Counted from the stretch's first letter, positions 7,346 to 17,172 are shown. The stretch is 64,000 bases of DNA from Fretibacter sp964410285 (GCA_964410285.1 CAYPFR010000002.1:186001-250000); one strand, 5' to 3'. The notes: generated from the letters alone by a model not told the origin. Program-made: numbers and translations.

Positions 7346-9436
7346 CTAGCCAATAAAGGCCAACCACTCGTCTTCCGTCATTGTCTGAACCCCCAGCTCG
7401 GCGGCTTTCTTAAGTTTGCTACCGGCACCCGGCCCAGCAATGACAATATCGGTTTTCTTGGATACACTGCCGGAGACCTTCGCGCCGAGCGAGAGCGCCC
7501 GCGCTTTGGCTTCATCTCGCGAGAGGCGCTCAAGCTTGCCTGTAAATACAACCGTTTTTCCAGCAACGGGACTGTCATTTGCGGGGGCTATGGCGTCCAA
7601 AATTTCTACGGGGACCATAAGATCTTGAATTAGCTTTGCATTGTTTGGGGCGTTGAAAAAATCAACTAAAGAGCCTGCAGCTGCCTCGCCCATACCGTCA
7701 ATAGAAATTAGCTCCGCCCAATCTTCGCCCATGTGAGACCGCGCGGCGCTCAAGGCCGTCTGCATCTTTCCCCATGACAAATAGTGTTTGGCGATAAGTT
7801 CAGCATTGCCCTGCCCGATATGGCGAATACCCAGCGCGTAAAGCGCGCGGGCAAAACCGATCTCCCTGCGGCTCTCAATTGCCGCAAAGAGGTTCTTGGC
7901 ACTGGTTTCCCCAAAACCATCCCAACTCTCTAACTTTATTTCGTCATTGCGCGCTTGCAGCGTGAATATATCGGCAGGGGCAGTAACGAGGCCTTTCTCA
8001 TAAAAAAGCTCGATTTGTTTCGCGCCAAGCCCGTCAATGTCAAACGCCCGCTTGGAAACAAAATGTTTAAGACTTTCAATTGCTTGGGCGGGGCAATTCA
8101 TTCCATTTGTGCAGCGCCGCACAACATCTTGCTTGCTTGTTTTGGGATCTACATCACGGACAGCTGGCGCGCCGCAAATTGGGCACGCATGCGGCAAGCT
8201 AAAGGGCACGCCGCCGCCCTCATCTACCACCCGCAGCACTTGGGGAATGACATCGCCGGCTCTTTGTATCTCAACGATATCGCCGGGCTTGACGCCAAGG
8301 CGCGTAATTTCATCCTCATTATGAAGGGTCGCATTGGACACCACCACCCCGCCAACCGTGATGGGGGTGAGCCGCGCCACAGGGGTAAGCGCGCCGGTTC
8401 GTCCGACCTGCACTTCGATATCTTCAAGTTTTGTAATCGCTTTTTCGGCGGGAAATTTATGCGCGATTGCCCAGCGCGGGGCGCGCGAGACAAAGCCAAG
8501 GCGCGCCTGAAAAACGAGGTCATTGACCTTATAAACGACGCCGTCAATATCATATCCAAGCGCTGAGCGGCGCGCTTCAATATTATGATAATGAGCGATC
8601 ATGTCCTTCGCCCCGCTATGCAATTTCATTTGCGGGTTAACTGAAAACCCCCAGGCTTTAAATTTCTCCACTGCGCTCATTTGCGTTTGCGCGATCGGGG
8701 CCGACACCTCCCCCCATGTGTAGGCAAAAAATTTGAGCGGGCGCTGCGCGGTAATGGAAGGATCAATTTGCCGAAGCGATCCTGCCGCCGCATTGCGCGG
8801 ATTTTTATAGCTATTCCTACCGGCCAGCTCCTGCGCAGCATTCATCGCCTTAAAATCGGCGTGATCAATATAGACCTCGCCGCGCACTTCCAAAATATCG
8901 GGCCAGCCTCTCCCGCCCAAGGTTTTCGGGATAGTCGGCAGCGTTGCCAAATTCGCTGTGACATCCTCGCCCGTTTTGCCATCGCCACGCGTGGCCCCGC
9001 TGACCAGCTTCCCCCTCTCATATCGCAGCGCCGCAGACAGCCCATCAATTTTCGGCTCTGCAGTGAACTCAAGCTTCGCCTTTGGCTCAAGGCTCAGGAA
9101 TTTTCTCACCCGCGCGGTGAATTCCAACACGTCATCGTCTGTAAAGGCGTTGTCCAGCGAGAGCATGGCCACGCTATGGGTGATTTTCCCAAATTTGCCA
9201 GAAGGTGCTGCGCCGACGCGTTTACTCGGGCTGTCTTTGCGGATCAAATGCGGGAAAGCCGCCTCAAGCGCCTTATTTTCACGCCGAAGCGCGTCATAAG
9301 CCGCGTCTGATAAAACAGGCGCATCTTCTTGATAATATTGCGCGTCGGCAATTCGTATTTCCTGTGCCAAGACTTTCAGTCGCGCGGCCGCAGCCTTTTC
9401 GTCTCTTGCCTCGCCCTCATTAACCTCAGCGCTCAC
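7346..9436 (-). CDS. ligA: NAD-dependent DNA ligase
   Basis: Essential replicative ligase sealing nicks with NAD+. The 696 residues carry the full domain set: N-terminal Ia domain with the YYQEDAPVLSDAAYD NAD-binding region (about 34-48), adenylation domain with catalytic Lys129 in EPKIDGLS, OB fold, Cys4 zinc finger (CPIC...C...CPAQ), helix-hairpin-helix repeats with the HIGQGNAELIAKHY block, and a C-terminal BRCT domain (about 615-696). It is the last gene of the minus-strand block; recN ends immediately upstream with no spacer, so coupling is likely. The convergent sugar dehydrogenase gene ends nine bases away. Confidence 0.97.
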   Translation of the reverse strand: MSAEVNEGEARDEKAAAARLKVLAQEIRIADAQYYQEDAPVLSDAAYDALRRENKALEAAFPHLIRKDSPSKRVGAAPSGKFGKITHSVAMLSLDNAFTDDDVLEFTARVRKFLSLEPKAKLEFTAEPKIDGLSAALRYERGKLVSGATRGDGKTGEDVTANLATLPTIPKTLGGRGWPDILEVRGEVYIDHADFKAMNAAQELAGRNSYKNPRNAAAGSLRQIDPSITAQRPLKFFAYTWGEVSAPIAQTQMSAVEKFKAWGFSVNPQMKLHSGAKDMIAHYHNIEARRSALGYDIDGVVYKVNDLVFQARLGFVSRAPRWAIAHKFPAEKAITKLEDIEVQVGRTGALTPVARLTPITVGGVVVSNATLHNEDEITRLGVKPGDIVEIQRAGDVIPQVLRVVDEGGGVPFSLPHACPICGAPAVRDVDPKTSKQDVVRRCTNGMNCPAQAIESLKHFVSKRAFDIDGLGAKQIELFYEKGLVTAPADIFTLQARNDEIKLESWDGFGETSAKNLFAAIESRREIGFARALYALGIRHIGQGNAELIAKHYLSWGKMQTALSAARSHMGEDWAELISIDGMGEAAAGSLVDFFNAPNNAKLIQDLMVPVEILDAIAPANDSPVAGKTVVFTGKLERLSRDEAKARALSLGAKVSGSVSKKTDIVIAGPGAGSKLKKAAELGVQTMTEDEWLAFIG

Positions 9437-11110
9437 TTAGGACGCCATCAATTGGCGGGCCGCGGCGCGCGCTTCTTGGGTGATCGACTCGCCCGCAAGC
9501 ATACGCGCGATTTCCTCTTCCCGTGCGTCATCCGCCACAAGGCTAACATGGGTGGTGGTCGTGGAGCCTGTAGAGGATTTCTCAATGCGGAATTGATGAC
9601 TGGCATTGGCGGCAACTTGGGGGCTATGGGTAACAACGAATACTTGGGCCTGCTGCGCGAGGCGCGCAAGGCGCTTACCAACCGCATTGGCCACCGCGCC
9701 GCCGACCCCCTGATCAACCTCATCAAAAACCATGACAGCTTCATTTCGGCCCGCCAAAGCGACTTTGATCGCGAGCGCAAAGCGCGCCATTTCCCCACCA
9801 GAGGCGATTTTATCAAGCGGCCCCATGGCAGTTCCAGGGTTTGTAGAGACGTTAAAGCGGATTTTATCCATCCCCAAGGCGGTTGGGGCTGCCTCGCTGA
9901 CATTGACTTGAAATTGCGCGCGCTCCATTTTAAGCGGGGGAAGCTCCCCTAGAACGGCTGTTTCAATCGCGTTTGCGGCCTTCAAGCGCAGCGCGCTGAG
10001 TGCCTTGGCGTTTTTTTGATAAGCCGCCTCGGCCTGCGCACTTTCGGTTTTCGCTGCTTTCACAAGGCTTTCAACATTCTCGATTTCGTCTAGCTCTGTA
10101 GCAAATTCAAGACGCTTGTTCATGAGGGCAATAACATCCACGCCATATTTGCGGGAGGCCGCCCGCAGCGCAAAAAGCCGGTCCTCTGTGCGCGTTAATT
10201 CGCTGCCGTCAATATCAAATGCCTGCGCCGCAGCGGCCACCGCTCCGCGCGCCTCCTCGGTCTCTAGCATAGCCTTCTCAAGAGCCAAGGCCGCCTCACT
10301 CAGACGACTAGCAGCAGGCGTTCCCTCCCCGATTTTATTGCGCACGCGCTCTATCCCCGCCAGCGCGCTCCCAAGGCGGCGCTCAAATCCGCCGTCCTCC
10401 CCGAGAGCCTCTTGCGCGGCGGTTAGCTCGGTCAGGGCAGCTTCCGCACCTTGGAGAAATTTACGGCGATCCGCTAGCTCGCTGTCCTCTCCCAGCTGCG
10501 GGTCAAGGCGGTCAAGCTCAGCGATGGCATGGGTTAAAAAATCACGGTCTTCGATGGCTTTATCGCGTTTCTCTATCAAGGCAGCGAGCTTTTGCGCGCA
10601 GTCTTGGCGGGCGGCAAAGTTCACGGCAGTAGCTTTTAATATATCACTATAATTGCCAAAATCATCAAGCATGTGAATATGCATAGCCGGATCCAGAAGG
10701 CCGCGCCCATCATGCTGCCCGTGCACCTCGAGCAGGACGGAGCCGATTTCGGAAAGGAGTTTCACGCCCACTGGGACGTCATTGATATAGGCTTTGCTAC
10801 GGCCGTCTGCGCCCACGCGGCGGCGCAATCTAAGGCTCTCGCTAGGCTCGCTCTCTATGCCGGCTTCGGCGAGTTTATCAAACGCAGCATGGCCAATAGG
10901 AACATCAAAAACGGCGGTGCAATGGGCTTCTTTGGCACCGGTGCGAATAAGCCCGCGATCAGAGCGCGCGCCCGTCGCCATGCCCAGCGCGTCTAATATG
11001 ATGGATTTTCCTGCGCCCGTTTCGCCCGTTAGCGCGGTCAAGCCTTCCTTAAGCTCAAGGTCCAAGGCCTCAATCAACACAACATTGCGTATGGAAAGCG
11101 CGCTTAGCAT
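9437..11110 (-). CDS. recN: DNA repair protein RecN
   Basis: SMC-like ATPase for double-strand-break repair. The 557 residues contain an N-terminal Walker A (GETGAGKS, about residues 28-35), a long central coiled-coil region rich in Ala, Glu and Lys, the ABC-type signature ASGGEMARFALAIK and Walker B VMVFDEVDQGVGG near the C-terminus. The start lies 12 bases after bamD's stop and the stop abuts ligA. I see no LexA-type GTTC-N7-GTTC box just upstream, so any SOS control would have to act elsewhere. Confidence 0.95.
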   Translation of the reverse strand: MLSALSIRNVVLIEALDLELKEGLTALTGETGAGKSIILDALGMATGARSDRGLIRTGAKEAHCTAVFDVPIGHAAFDKLAEAGIESEPSESLRLRRRVGADGRSKAYINDVPVGVKLLSEIGSVLLEVHGQHDGRGLLDPAMHIHMLDDFGNYSDILKATAVNFAARQDCAQKLAALIEKRDKAIEDRDFLTHAIAELDRLDPQLGEDSELADRRKFLQGAEAALTELTAAQEALGEDGGFERRLGSALAGIERVRNKIGEGTPAASRLSEAALALEKAMLETEEARGAVAAAAQAFDIDGSELTRTEDRLFALRAASRKYGVDVIALMNKRLEFATELDEIENVESLVKAAKTESAQAEAAYQKNAKALSALRLKAANAIETAVLGELPPLKMERAQFQVNVSEAAPTALGMDKIRFNVSTNPGTAMGPLDKIASGGEMARFALAIKVALAGRNEAVMVFDEVDQGVGGAVANAVGKRLARLAQQAQVFVVTHSPQVAANASHQFRIEKSSTGSTTTTHVSLVADDAREEEIARMLAGESITQEARAAARQLMAS

Positions 11111-11122
11111 GCCGGCTGTTCC

Positions 11123-11989
11123 TTAGAAGAGGCGTTCTTTCAATCGGTTCCAATATCCGCGGTCACGAGGCTTGTCGATCTCGTCATCAAGATTGACTCC
11201 AAACTCCTCCAAGAGAGCATAGCTGTCGCGATACCAATCAGAATTTGGGTGGTTATAGCCCAGAACGGAGCCAACCTTTTTGGCCTCATCAATAATTCCG
11301 AGCGAGACATAGGCCTCGACCGTGCGGTGAAGTGCTTCTTCCACTTGGGAGGTTGTATCGTAATCGCGCACAACATTTTTAAAGCGGCCAATCGCGGCCA
11401 GCTGTTGATTTTGCTTGAGGTAGAAACGGCCTACCGCCATTTCCTTGCCCGCCAAATGGTCATGGGTAAGTTCAAGTTTTAGCCGCGCGTCGCGGGCATA
11501 ATCACTTTCGGGATAGCGGCGAACAACTTGCTGCAAAGCGGCTTCTGCATTCACGGTTGTTTCCTGATCCCGTCCGACATCAAAAATTTGGTCATAATAG
11601 CTCATAGCGATGAGGTAATAAGCGTAAGGCGTCGAATCACTACCCGGATGCAGGCCGATAAAACGCTGGGAGGTGGCAATGGCCTCCTCATATTCCGTCG
11701 CCTTGTAATTAGCATAGGCCGTCATAAGCATGGAGCGGCGCGCCCATTTAGAAAAAGGATGCTGACGTTCGACCTCATTAAAGAAAAGCTTGGCACGATC
11801 CCAATCACGCTTTTCCATATGATCGTAACCCTGACGGTAAATTTGCTCCGCTGGGCGCTCGACATAGGCGAGTTTTTCTTTTTTGTTAGACCCTAGTGAG
11901 CTACAACCCACCAGCACAGCTGCCGCGCCTAATAGCATCGTCAATTTGACAGATTTTGCCGCTATTTTACCGTAAAAAGCCATAAGCAT
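11123..11989 (-). CDS. bamD: Outer-membrane assembly lipoprotein BamD
   Basis: Essential lipoprotein of the BAM complex, which inserts beta-barrel proteins into the outer membrane. It has 288 residues with an N-terminal signal and lipobox (VLVGC, Cys about residue 29). The mature part is built of TPR repeats: YRQGYDHMEKRDWDRAKLFFNEVERQHPFSKWARRS opens the first, and FIGLHPGSDSTPYAYYLIAMSYYDQI is typical of YfiO/ComL proteins. It lies between lpxC and recN, an order common in alphaproteobacteria, and begins 180 bases after lpxC. Confidence 0.94.
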   Translation of the reverse strand: MLMAFYGKIAAKSVKLTMLLGAAAVLVGCSSLGSNKKEKLAYVERPAEQIYRQGYDHMEKRDWDRAKLFFNEVERQHPFSKWARRSMLMTAYANYKATEYEEAIATSQRFIGLHPGSDSTPYAYYLIAMSYYDQIFDVGRDQETTVNAEAALQQVVRRYPESDYARDARLKLELTHDHLAGKEMAVGRFYLKQNQQLAAIGRFKNVVRDYDTTSQVEEALHRTVEAYVSLGIIDEAKKVGSVLGYNHPNSDWYRDSYALLEEFGVNLDDEIDKPRDRGYWNRLKERLF

Positions 11990-12169
11990 TGCGCCCGCAC
12001 ATGCGGCGCGTCCTATTCTGTTCTATGTTCGGCCCGATAGCTCAGACATACCCCCCAGAAAGGTTGGGGCGCTGCGCCTTGAGTCGGCCAGTTTTATCAA
12101 GGCCTTCTAGCGGAGAAAAGGCAAGCTGCAAAGTGAGAAAGCTGTTAGAAATTGGGCGCGGGATAGCCC

Positions 12170-13129
12170 CTAGGCAGGCATAACGGCTTGGGGTCTAGCC
12201 CCGCCTGTGCGTCTAAGTAAATCATGGGGCATCGGCAAGGTCTCAAAGCGCCATGCATCCTTATCTCCAAATAGCGTCATAAGAAGGTCATGGTTTATAC
12301 CGTGACCGCCCCGTAAGGTCGTTACGCGTCCCAAAATCGGCCCGCCAATATAAAGATCACCGAGCAAATCTAGGGCCTTATGGCGAACAAATTCATCAGA
12401 AAAACGCAAGCCTTCAGGGTTGAGGACCTTCGCCCCGTCAACAACGACCGCATTATCAAGAGAGCCGCCCTTGGACAGCCCTGCGGCCTGCAAAGCCGCG
12501 ACCTCGTGGAGTCGGGCAAAGGTACGTGCAGATGCCAAACGGTCACGAAAAGCCCGTACATCGGGGACAATTTCAACCCGTTGGCGTCCAATCGCATCAT
12601 CTTTAAAATCGATGGTAACATCAAGTTCAAGACGCTCGCAGGGTTCGATCCGCGCGAAGACATCGCCGCGCTTAACCTCTATGGTTTTGACAATTCGAAT
12701 ATAGCGGCGGGCGGCGGGTTGGCGCTCAATACCGACCTGCTCGATTAATTTCAGAAATGGCTCGGCGGACCCATCAAGGGCGGGAAGCTCCTCGCCGTCC
12801 AGATCAAGATAAAGATTGTCTATGCCCGTCGCCGATAGCGCGGCGAGTAAATGCTCTATTGTCGAAACATTCACCCCTGCAGCATTTGAGAGCGTTGTGC
12901 AATTTCTCACCCCTGTGACGGCATCGGCACGCACATGGATGTGATTATTTCGATCGGTTACATCAGTGCGGACAAACACCAGCCCCGTATTAATTGGGGC
13001 AGGCCGCATAACAAGGCGCGTGTGCTCTCCGCCGTGAAGTTCGACGCCGGCGCACATAATCGTTGACTTGATCGTCGACTGGCGGCGAACAAGGCTCGGA
13101 ATAATCGGTGATGTTGATTTAGATTTCAT
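12170..13129 (-). CDS. lpxC: UDP-3-O-acyl-N-acetylglucosamine deacetylase
   Basis: Committed step of lipid A synthesis, a zinc amidase. It has 319 residues from the chosen ATG. The opening QSTIKSTIMCAGVELHGGEH matches the family start; a 36-residue in-frame extension upstream is Cys-rich and atypical, so it is left out. Zinc and catalytic residues are in place: His of STIEHLLAAL, the LDGSAEPF loop, His and Asp of VRHKALDLLGDL, and the catalytic His of RGGHGINHD. It lies 241 bases downstream of ftsZ, with a terminator between, so it probably has its own promoter in that gap. Confidence 0.95.
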   Translation of the reverse strand: MKSKSTSPIIPSLVRRQSTIKSTIMCAGVELHGGEHTRLVMRPAPINTGLVFVRTDVTDRNNHIHVRADAVTGVRNCTTLSNAAGVNVSTIEHLLAALSATGIDNLYLDLDGEELPALDGSAEPFLKLIEQVGIERQPAARRYIRIVKTIEVKRGDVFARIEPCERLELDVTIDFKDDAIGRQRVEIVPDVRAFRDRLASARTFARLHEVAALQAAGLSKGGSLDNAVVVDGAKVLNPEGLRFSDEFVRHKALDLLGDLYIGGPILGRVTTLRGGHGINHDLLMTLFGDKDAWRFETLPMPHDLLRRTGGARPQAVMPA

Positions 13130-13311
13130 CCTATTCCATTCATCAATTCCGGCGTCATATTCAATCAGAAAACCGCAGCAAGCGAATCCGCCAAGATGGA
13201 CGCTGCAACTGTTATGAATATCGAGGGCTGCGCGCAACTAAAGCCGTGTTTCTCTATGTTACGCGGGGAGGATATGCACATTACATAATCGTAAATAACT
13301 GAAATGTAACA

Positions 13312-13339
13312 AAAAAACGCCGATCAGATCGACGTTTTT
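13312..13339 (-). terminator. Rho-independent terminator after ftsZ
   Basis: A seven-base stem with one mismatch and a three-base loop is flanked by an A-run on one side and a T-run on the other. Reading in the ftsZ direction it ends in seven T residues, about 30 bases after the ftsZ stop. It probably separates the dcw transcript from lpxC, and could act in both directions. Confidence 0.75.
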
Positions 13340-13370
13340 GATATTATTTTGAAAGAAAATGTAGCAGGTT

Positions 13371-14897
13371 TTATCTGTTTTGACGCCTTAGGAATGCAGG
13401 AATTTCTAGTTCATCGTCAATGTTGTCCCCGAAAAGCTCGCCTGTCGCGGGAGATTGGGCGCGGGCCTTCGTGCGCACCACAGGGCGGGGCGCGGCAGGG
13501 GCCGATGGGGCCGCCACGGGTGCGGGTGTTTTTTTGCGGCCAAAAAAGCCGCCAATGCCTTTCACAACAGAACGAGAGAGCGCAGGCGCTTCAGCCTGCG
13601 GCTCTATGTCTGGCTGCGCGGGAGTCGGGGCTTGCGCTTGAGGCTGAACCTTTGGCGGATAGGGACGCGGGGCCTGATAGGCAGGCGCTTCCTGGGGCGC
13701 GGGAGCCGCTTGAGGCATAGGAGGCGGGGTTTGCGAAACCGGCTGAACAGCCCCGCCGCTCGGGCGTAGATTTTGCGCGGCGGCAGGATGCTCCACAGGA
13801 GAAACATCAGAGGCATATGCTGCGTCTTCCTCATAATCGGCCTCAAGTTCCGGCTCGCGGGTGATGATTTCTTCTTCCTGATAACGCCGGACTGGCGCTT
13901 GGCGCTCGATCGGGGCGGCGGCTTGATGATGTTGTGAGCCAACGCCTGTGGCGACGACGGACACGCGGACAATGCCGTCCAAATCGGGGTCCAGCGCAGA
14001 GCCAACGATAATATTGGCATCTTCATCCACTTGGCCGCGAATCAGCGAGGCCGCTTCGTCCACCTCGAACAAAGTCAGGTCATTACCGCCTGTAATATTG
14101 ATCAAAACGCCGCGAGCGCCTTTAAGGGAAACATCATCGAGCAAAGGATTAGAGATCGCAGATTCAGCCGCTTCGATCGCGCGGCGATCGCCTGTGGCCT
14201 CACCTGTGCCCATCATGGCTTTGCCCATTTCATCCATAACCGTCCGAACGTCATTGAAATCGAGGTTAATCAGCCCCGGAACAACCATGAGGTCGGTTAT
14301 GCCGCGAACGCCGCTATGCAGGACCTCATCGGCCATGGCAAAAGCATCAGACATTGTGGTTTGTTCTGTGGCAACGCGGAACAGATTTTGGTTGGGGATG
14401 GTGATAATCGTATCTACGACCTGCTCTAGCCGTTCAATCCCTTCCTCGGCCAATTTCATGCGGCGCGAGCCTTCGAACTGGAACGGCTTTGTAATGATCG
14501 CGACGGTCAAGATACCCCGCTCCCGCGCTGCTTGCGCGATAACAGGCGCAGCCCCCGTTCCGGTGCCGCCGCCCATACCGGCTGCGACGAATAGCATATG
14601 CGCATCTTCAATGTGCTCAAGGATTTCGGCCATGCTGTCTTCGGCGGATTGCTGCCCGACCTCAGGACGCATACCCGCGCCAAGACCTTCGGTAATGCCC
14701 CCGCCAAGCTGTATTCGGCGATCGGCCTTAGAGAGTGCAAGTGCCTGCGCGTCCGTATTGGCAACCACGAAATCAACGCCGTCTAGACCCGCATTGATCA
14801 TATTGTTGACAGCATTGCCTCCGGCTCCGCCGACACCGATCACAACGATGCGCGGTTTAAGTTCAACTGCTTTTGGAAGAGAAAGAGAAATACTCAT
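13371..14897 (-). CDS. ftsZ: Cell division GTPase FtsZ
   Basis: Tubulin-like GTPase forming the Z ring. It has 508 residues, long for the family because of an extended linker, as in Caulobacter relatives. The polymerising core (about 1-320) has GVGGAGGNAVNNM and the tubulin signature GGGTGTGAAP. A Pro/Gln/Ala-rich disordered linker follows (about 330-490). The C-terminal conserved peptide IPAFLRRQ binds FtsA and other partners. It is last in the dcw cluster, 116 bases after ftsA. That gap holds a CtrA-type box, which suggests cell-cycle control of a dedicated promoter. Confidence 0.98.
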   Translation of the reverse strand: MSISLSLPKAVELKPRIVVIGVGGAGGNAVNNMINAGLDGVDFVVANTDAQALALSKADRRIQLGGGITEGLGAGMRPEVGQQSAEDSMAEILEHIEDAHMLFVAAGMGGGTGTGAAPVIAQAARERGILTVAIITKPFQFEGSRRMKLAEEGIERLEQVVDTIITIPNQNLFRVATEQTTMSDAFAMADEVLHSGVRGITDLMVVPGLINLDFNDVRTVMDEMGKAMMGTGEATGDRRAIEAAESAISNPLLDDVSLKGARGVLINITGGNDLTLFEVDEAASLIRGQVDEDANIIVGSALDPDLDGIVRVSVVATGVGSQHHQAAAPIERQAPVRRYQEEEIITREPELEADYEEDAAYASDVSPVEHPAAAQNLRPSGGAVQPVSQTPPPMPQAAPAPQEAPAYQAPRPYPPKVQPQAQAPTPAQPDIEPQAEAPALSRSVVKGIGGFFGRKKTPAPVAAPSAPAAPRPVVRTKARAQSPATGELFGDNIDDELEIPAFLRRQNR

Positions 14898-14949
14898 AGT
14901 GACATCCGGCTATGGTTAATTAATTTGAATAAGCATGCGCTTAATTCGG

Positions 14950-14966
14950 TTAAGTAGGTGTTAACC
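14950..14966 (-). promoter_or_regulatory. CtrA-type binding box upstream of ftsZ
   Basis: TTAA-gtaggtg-TTAACC is an exact match to the TTAA-N7-TTAAC recognition pattern of the cell-cycle regulator CtrA. It lies about 53-69 bases upstream of the ftsZ start. In Caulobacter crescentus CtrA represses ftsZ from such a site. A further TTAA lies nine bases before the first half-site. Confidence 0.6.
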
Positions 14967-15013
14967 AAAATGAAGATTTTGAGGAAAAAGGCCGCAGCGG
15001 CGGCGCTTTGCCG

Positions 15014-16285
15014 TTAAAAATTATCTCGCAGCCATTGATAAGAGCGGCCAAGTGCCCCGCCGCTATAGCGCCGCTGCCGATAACGGCGACCCGACAAATC
15101 AGGCGGGCCGGAAATGGCCTCTAGGTTTTCTTCAAATCGAGATTTTAAAATACCGGCGGCAACCGCCATCTCAGGCCCTGACAATTTTTCTTTTAGGCCC
15201 AAAAGACCATGCGGACGGCCAATTCTCACGCGCTTGTTAAATATAAGCTCAGCAAGTTCCGGCGCGCCAATCAATTGAGAGGCCCCGCCCGTTAGAACAA
15301 TGCGTCGTCCTGAATAGACATCAAGCCCCGCATCAGCAATGCGGCTGGATAAAAGTTCAAAGATTTCTTCAATACGAGACCGGATGATTGATGTCAGCAA
15401 TGATTTGGGCTGATAATGCAATTCATCTTGCGCGCCCATAGGGGGGCACGGCACCATAACTTCATCATCATCGGCGCCATGCAATGCCGAGCCATAGAGG
15501 AATTTTATCCGTTCCGCCGCTTCCATAGGGGTAACAAGACCGCGGGCAATATCATTGGTAACAGATTGTCCCCCGATTGGCAGAGCATCGACATGCACCA
15601 AAGTATTATCGCGAAAAATACCAACCGTCGTAATGCCCGCGCCCATGTCAATCACAGTCACGCCGAGATCTTTTTCATCTTCGGTAAGCACGGCACGGCC
15701 TGCGGCGAAGGGCGAGACGCTGACGGAGTTAATCCTTAGATGACACCGCTCGACGCAATGGGCGAGATTTCGCAAGGGCCCGATACCGGCAAGAACAAAA
15801 TGCATATCTACGCCCAAGCGCGAGCCAAACATGCCGCGAGGGTCGCGAATATCATGTTCGCCGTCGACGCTGTAATTCAGCGGGATAGCGTGCAAAATTG
15901 CAGCGTCCGGCTGCGAGAGCTCGGACAGGCTGGAGTTGACGACGCGGGTAAGGTCGCGGTCGGCGACCTCGCCGCTGGCAAATTCGGTCTGAACCGTCAT
16001 ATGCTGGCTGCGCAAGGACCGAGTCGAGACATTGACCGAAACCGAATGCACGGCAATGCCCGCTTGGCGCTCAGCTTTCTCGACGGCCGAGCGAATGCCC
16101 GCCTCGGCGGCGTCCATATCGACAACAACGCCGCCCTTAATGCCCGCGCTCGCGCCAAAGCCAAAGCCAAGCAAGCGCACGCCCATGTTCTGATCGGCTT
16201 GCCCGATCATGCACACGACCTTATTTGACCCGATGTCGAGAACGGCCGCTGTTTCCGAGCGTTTTTGAGTCCCCCGCAAAATCAT
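15014..16285 (-). CDS. ftsA: Cell division protein FtsA
   Basis: Actin-like ATPase that tethers FtsZ to the membrane. The 423 residues open with AAVLDIGSNKVVCMIG (phosphate 1 motif), contain the SHS2-type 1C insert (about 90-170), the VIDMGAGITTVGIF phosphate 2 motif and IVLTGGASQLIGAPELAELIF near the adenosine site. The extreme C-terminus (GRSYQWLRDNF) is the amphipathic membrane-targeting helix. It begins five bases after ftsQ's stop. Confidence 0.96.
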   Translation of the reverse strand: MILRGTQKRSETAAVLDIGSNKVVCMIGQADQNMGVRLLGFGFGASAGIKGGVVVDMDAAEAGIRSAVEKAERQAGIAVHSVSVNVSTRSLRSQHMTVQTEFASGEVADRDLTRVVNSSLSELSQPDAAILHAIPLNYSVDGEHDIRDPRGMFGSRLGVDMHFVLAGIGPLRNLAHCVERCHLRINSVSVSPFAAGRAVLTEDEKDLGVTVIDMGAGITTVGIFRDNTLVHVDALPIGGQSVTNDIARGLVTPMEAAERIKFLYGSALHGADDDEVMVPCPPMGAQDELHYQPKSLLTSIIRSRIEEIFELLSSRIADAGLDVYSGRRIVLTGGASQLIGAPELAELIFNKRVRIGRPHGLLGLKEKLSGPEMAVAAGILKSRFEENLEAISGPPDLSGRRYRQRRYSGGALGRSYQWLRDNF

Positions 16286-16290
16286 AAGGC

Positions 16291-17172
16291 TTAGGCGCGC
16301 TCTTTCGGCGCTTGCCCCGGCGTGAGGATGATACGTCCCGTCAGTCGAAGGTCGATGACGCCAATATCCCGATCAAGAACACGGTGTTGCAGCTGAAGTT
16401 CATTAAGCCTAGCGAGCGCTGTCGCTGGATCGTCTGCTGGAAGCTTTATTAAGGTCTGCCGATCATTCAAAAGAATGTCCCAGCGGCTTTCATTGACGTA
16501 AATAAAGGCCTCGGCCCGAGAAGAGAGCACCGGAAATTGAGAGAGCTGTGCTTGAAATTGCGGCGCGGCTTTGTCCGCGTCCCGCCCAACAATTAGGTCT
16601 AGCCCGGCAAAGCGCGCGGGATCTGCGTCTGAAATCACGGTGCCTTTAGCATCAATAAGCTGAATACGCCCGTCATTTTGCCAAAGCGCATAAGGCTTAC
16701 GTTCAATTATTTGCACGACAACGCGGTTTGGCCAAAGGCGGCGTACCAGTGCATGATCAACCCAAGACAGGCTCTCGACGCGGGCCTTTGCCGCTTTCAA
16801 ATCCGCCTCAAAGAAATACTGCCCCTGATAGATTTGCAGGGCCGTGCGCACATCATCTTCAACAAGGCGGCCCTCGCCCATCACATCGACGCGGTCGACA
16901 ACAAATCCCATGGATATTAGGCGATCGCGCTTAAAGTCCGCGCCCGCCTGTTTGAGCTGGGGTAAATATCCGCCGAGCCAAAGCGCGCCAAAAATCGTGA
17001 CAAATATCAGAAATAGGACTCCCGCCCAAAAGCGCATGGCCGCCGCCGGCGAATGTGTCGAGGCTCGCATTTGGGCTGCCATCATATTGCGCGCGCCGCG
17101 AAGGCCAGGCTTAAGCGAGCTAACGCGCCGCTTTGGAGATGTGTTTTTCTTAGCTTTCGCTACCTTGGCCAT
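16291..17172 (-). CDS. ftsQ: Cell division protein FtsQ
   Basis: Bitopic divisome scaffold of 293 residues: a basic cytoplasmic N-terminus (about 1-45), one TM helix (about 48-70), a POTRA domain (about 80-155, with the typical VDRVDVMGEG start), and the FtsQ beta domain (about 158-285) with the ERKPYALWQ block. The start overlaps the ddl 3' end by 13 bases and the stop is five bases before ftsA. It has no enzymatic activity; it links FtsL/FtsB and later division proteins. Confidence 0.93.
   Translation of the reverse strand: MAKVAKAKKNTSPKRRVSSLKPGLRGARNMMAAQMRASTHSPAAAMRFWAGVLFLIFVTIFGALWLGGYLPQLKQAGADFKRDRLISMGFVVDRVDVMGEGRLVEDDVRTALQIYQGQYFFEADLKAAKARVESLSWVDHALVRRLWPNRVVVQIIERKPYALWQNDGRIQLIDAKGTVISDADPARFAGLDLIVGRDADKAAPQFQAQLSQFPVLSSRAEAFIYVNESRWDILLNDRQTLIKLPADDPATALARLNELQLQHRVLDRDIGVIDLRLTGRIILTPGQAPKERA

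Noticed and set aside
12027..12060. tRNA-like GGCCCGATAGCTCAG start between lpxC and bamD
   Set aside because: It resembles a tRNA 5' end, but no D-loop GG, anticodon arm or TTCGA T-loop follows at the right spacing, and no acceptor pairing exists.
13948..14919. 323-residue ORF antisense to ftsZ
   Set aside because: It is Ser/Thr/Pro/Arg-rich and mirrors the codon bias of ftsZ; it is a shadow frame. Other long antisense frames over ligA, lpxC, gyrA and ddl were set aside for the same reason.
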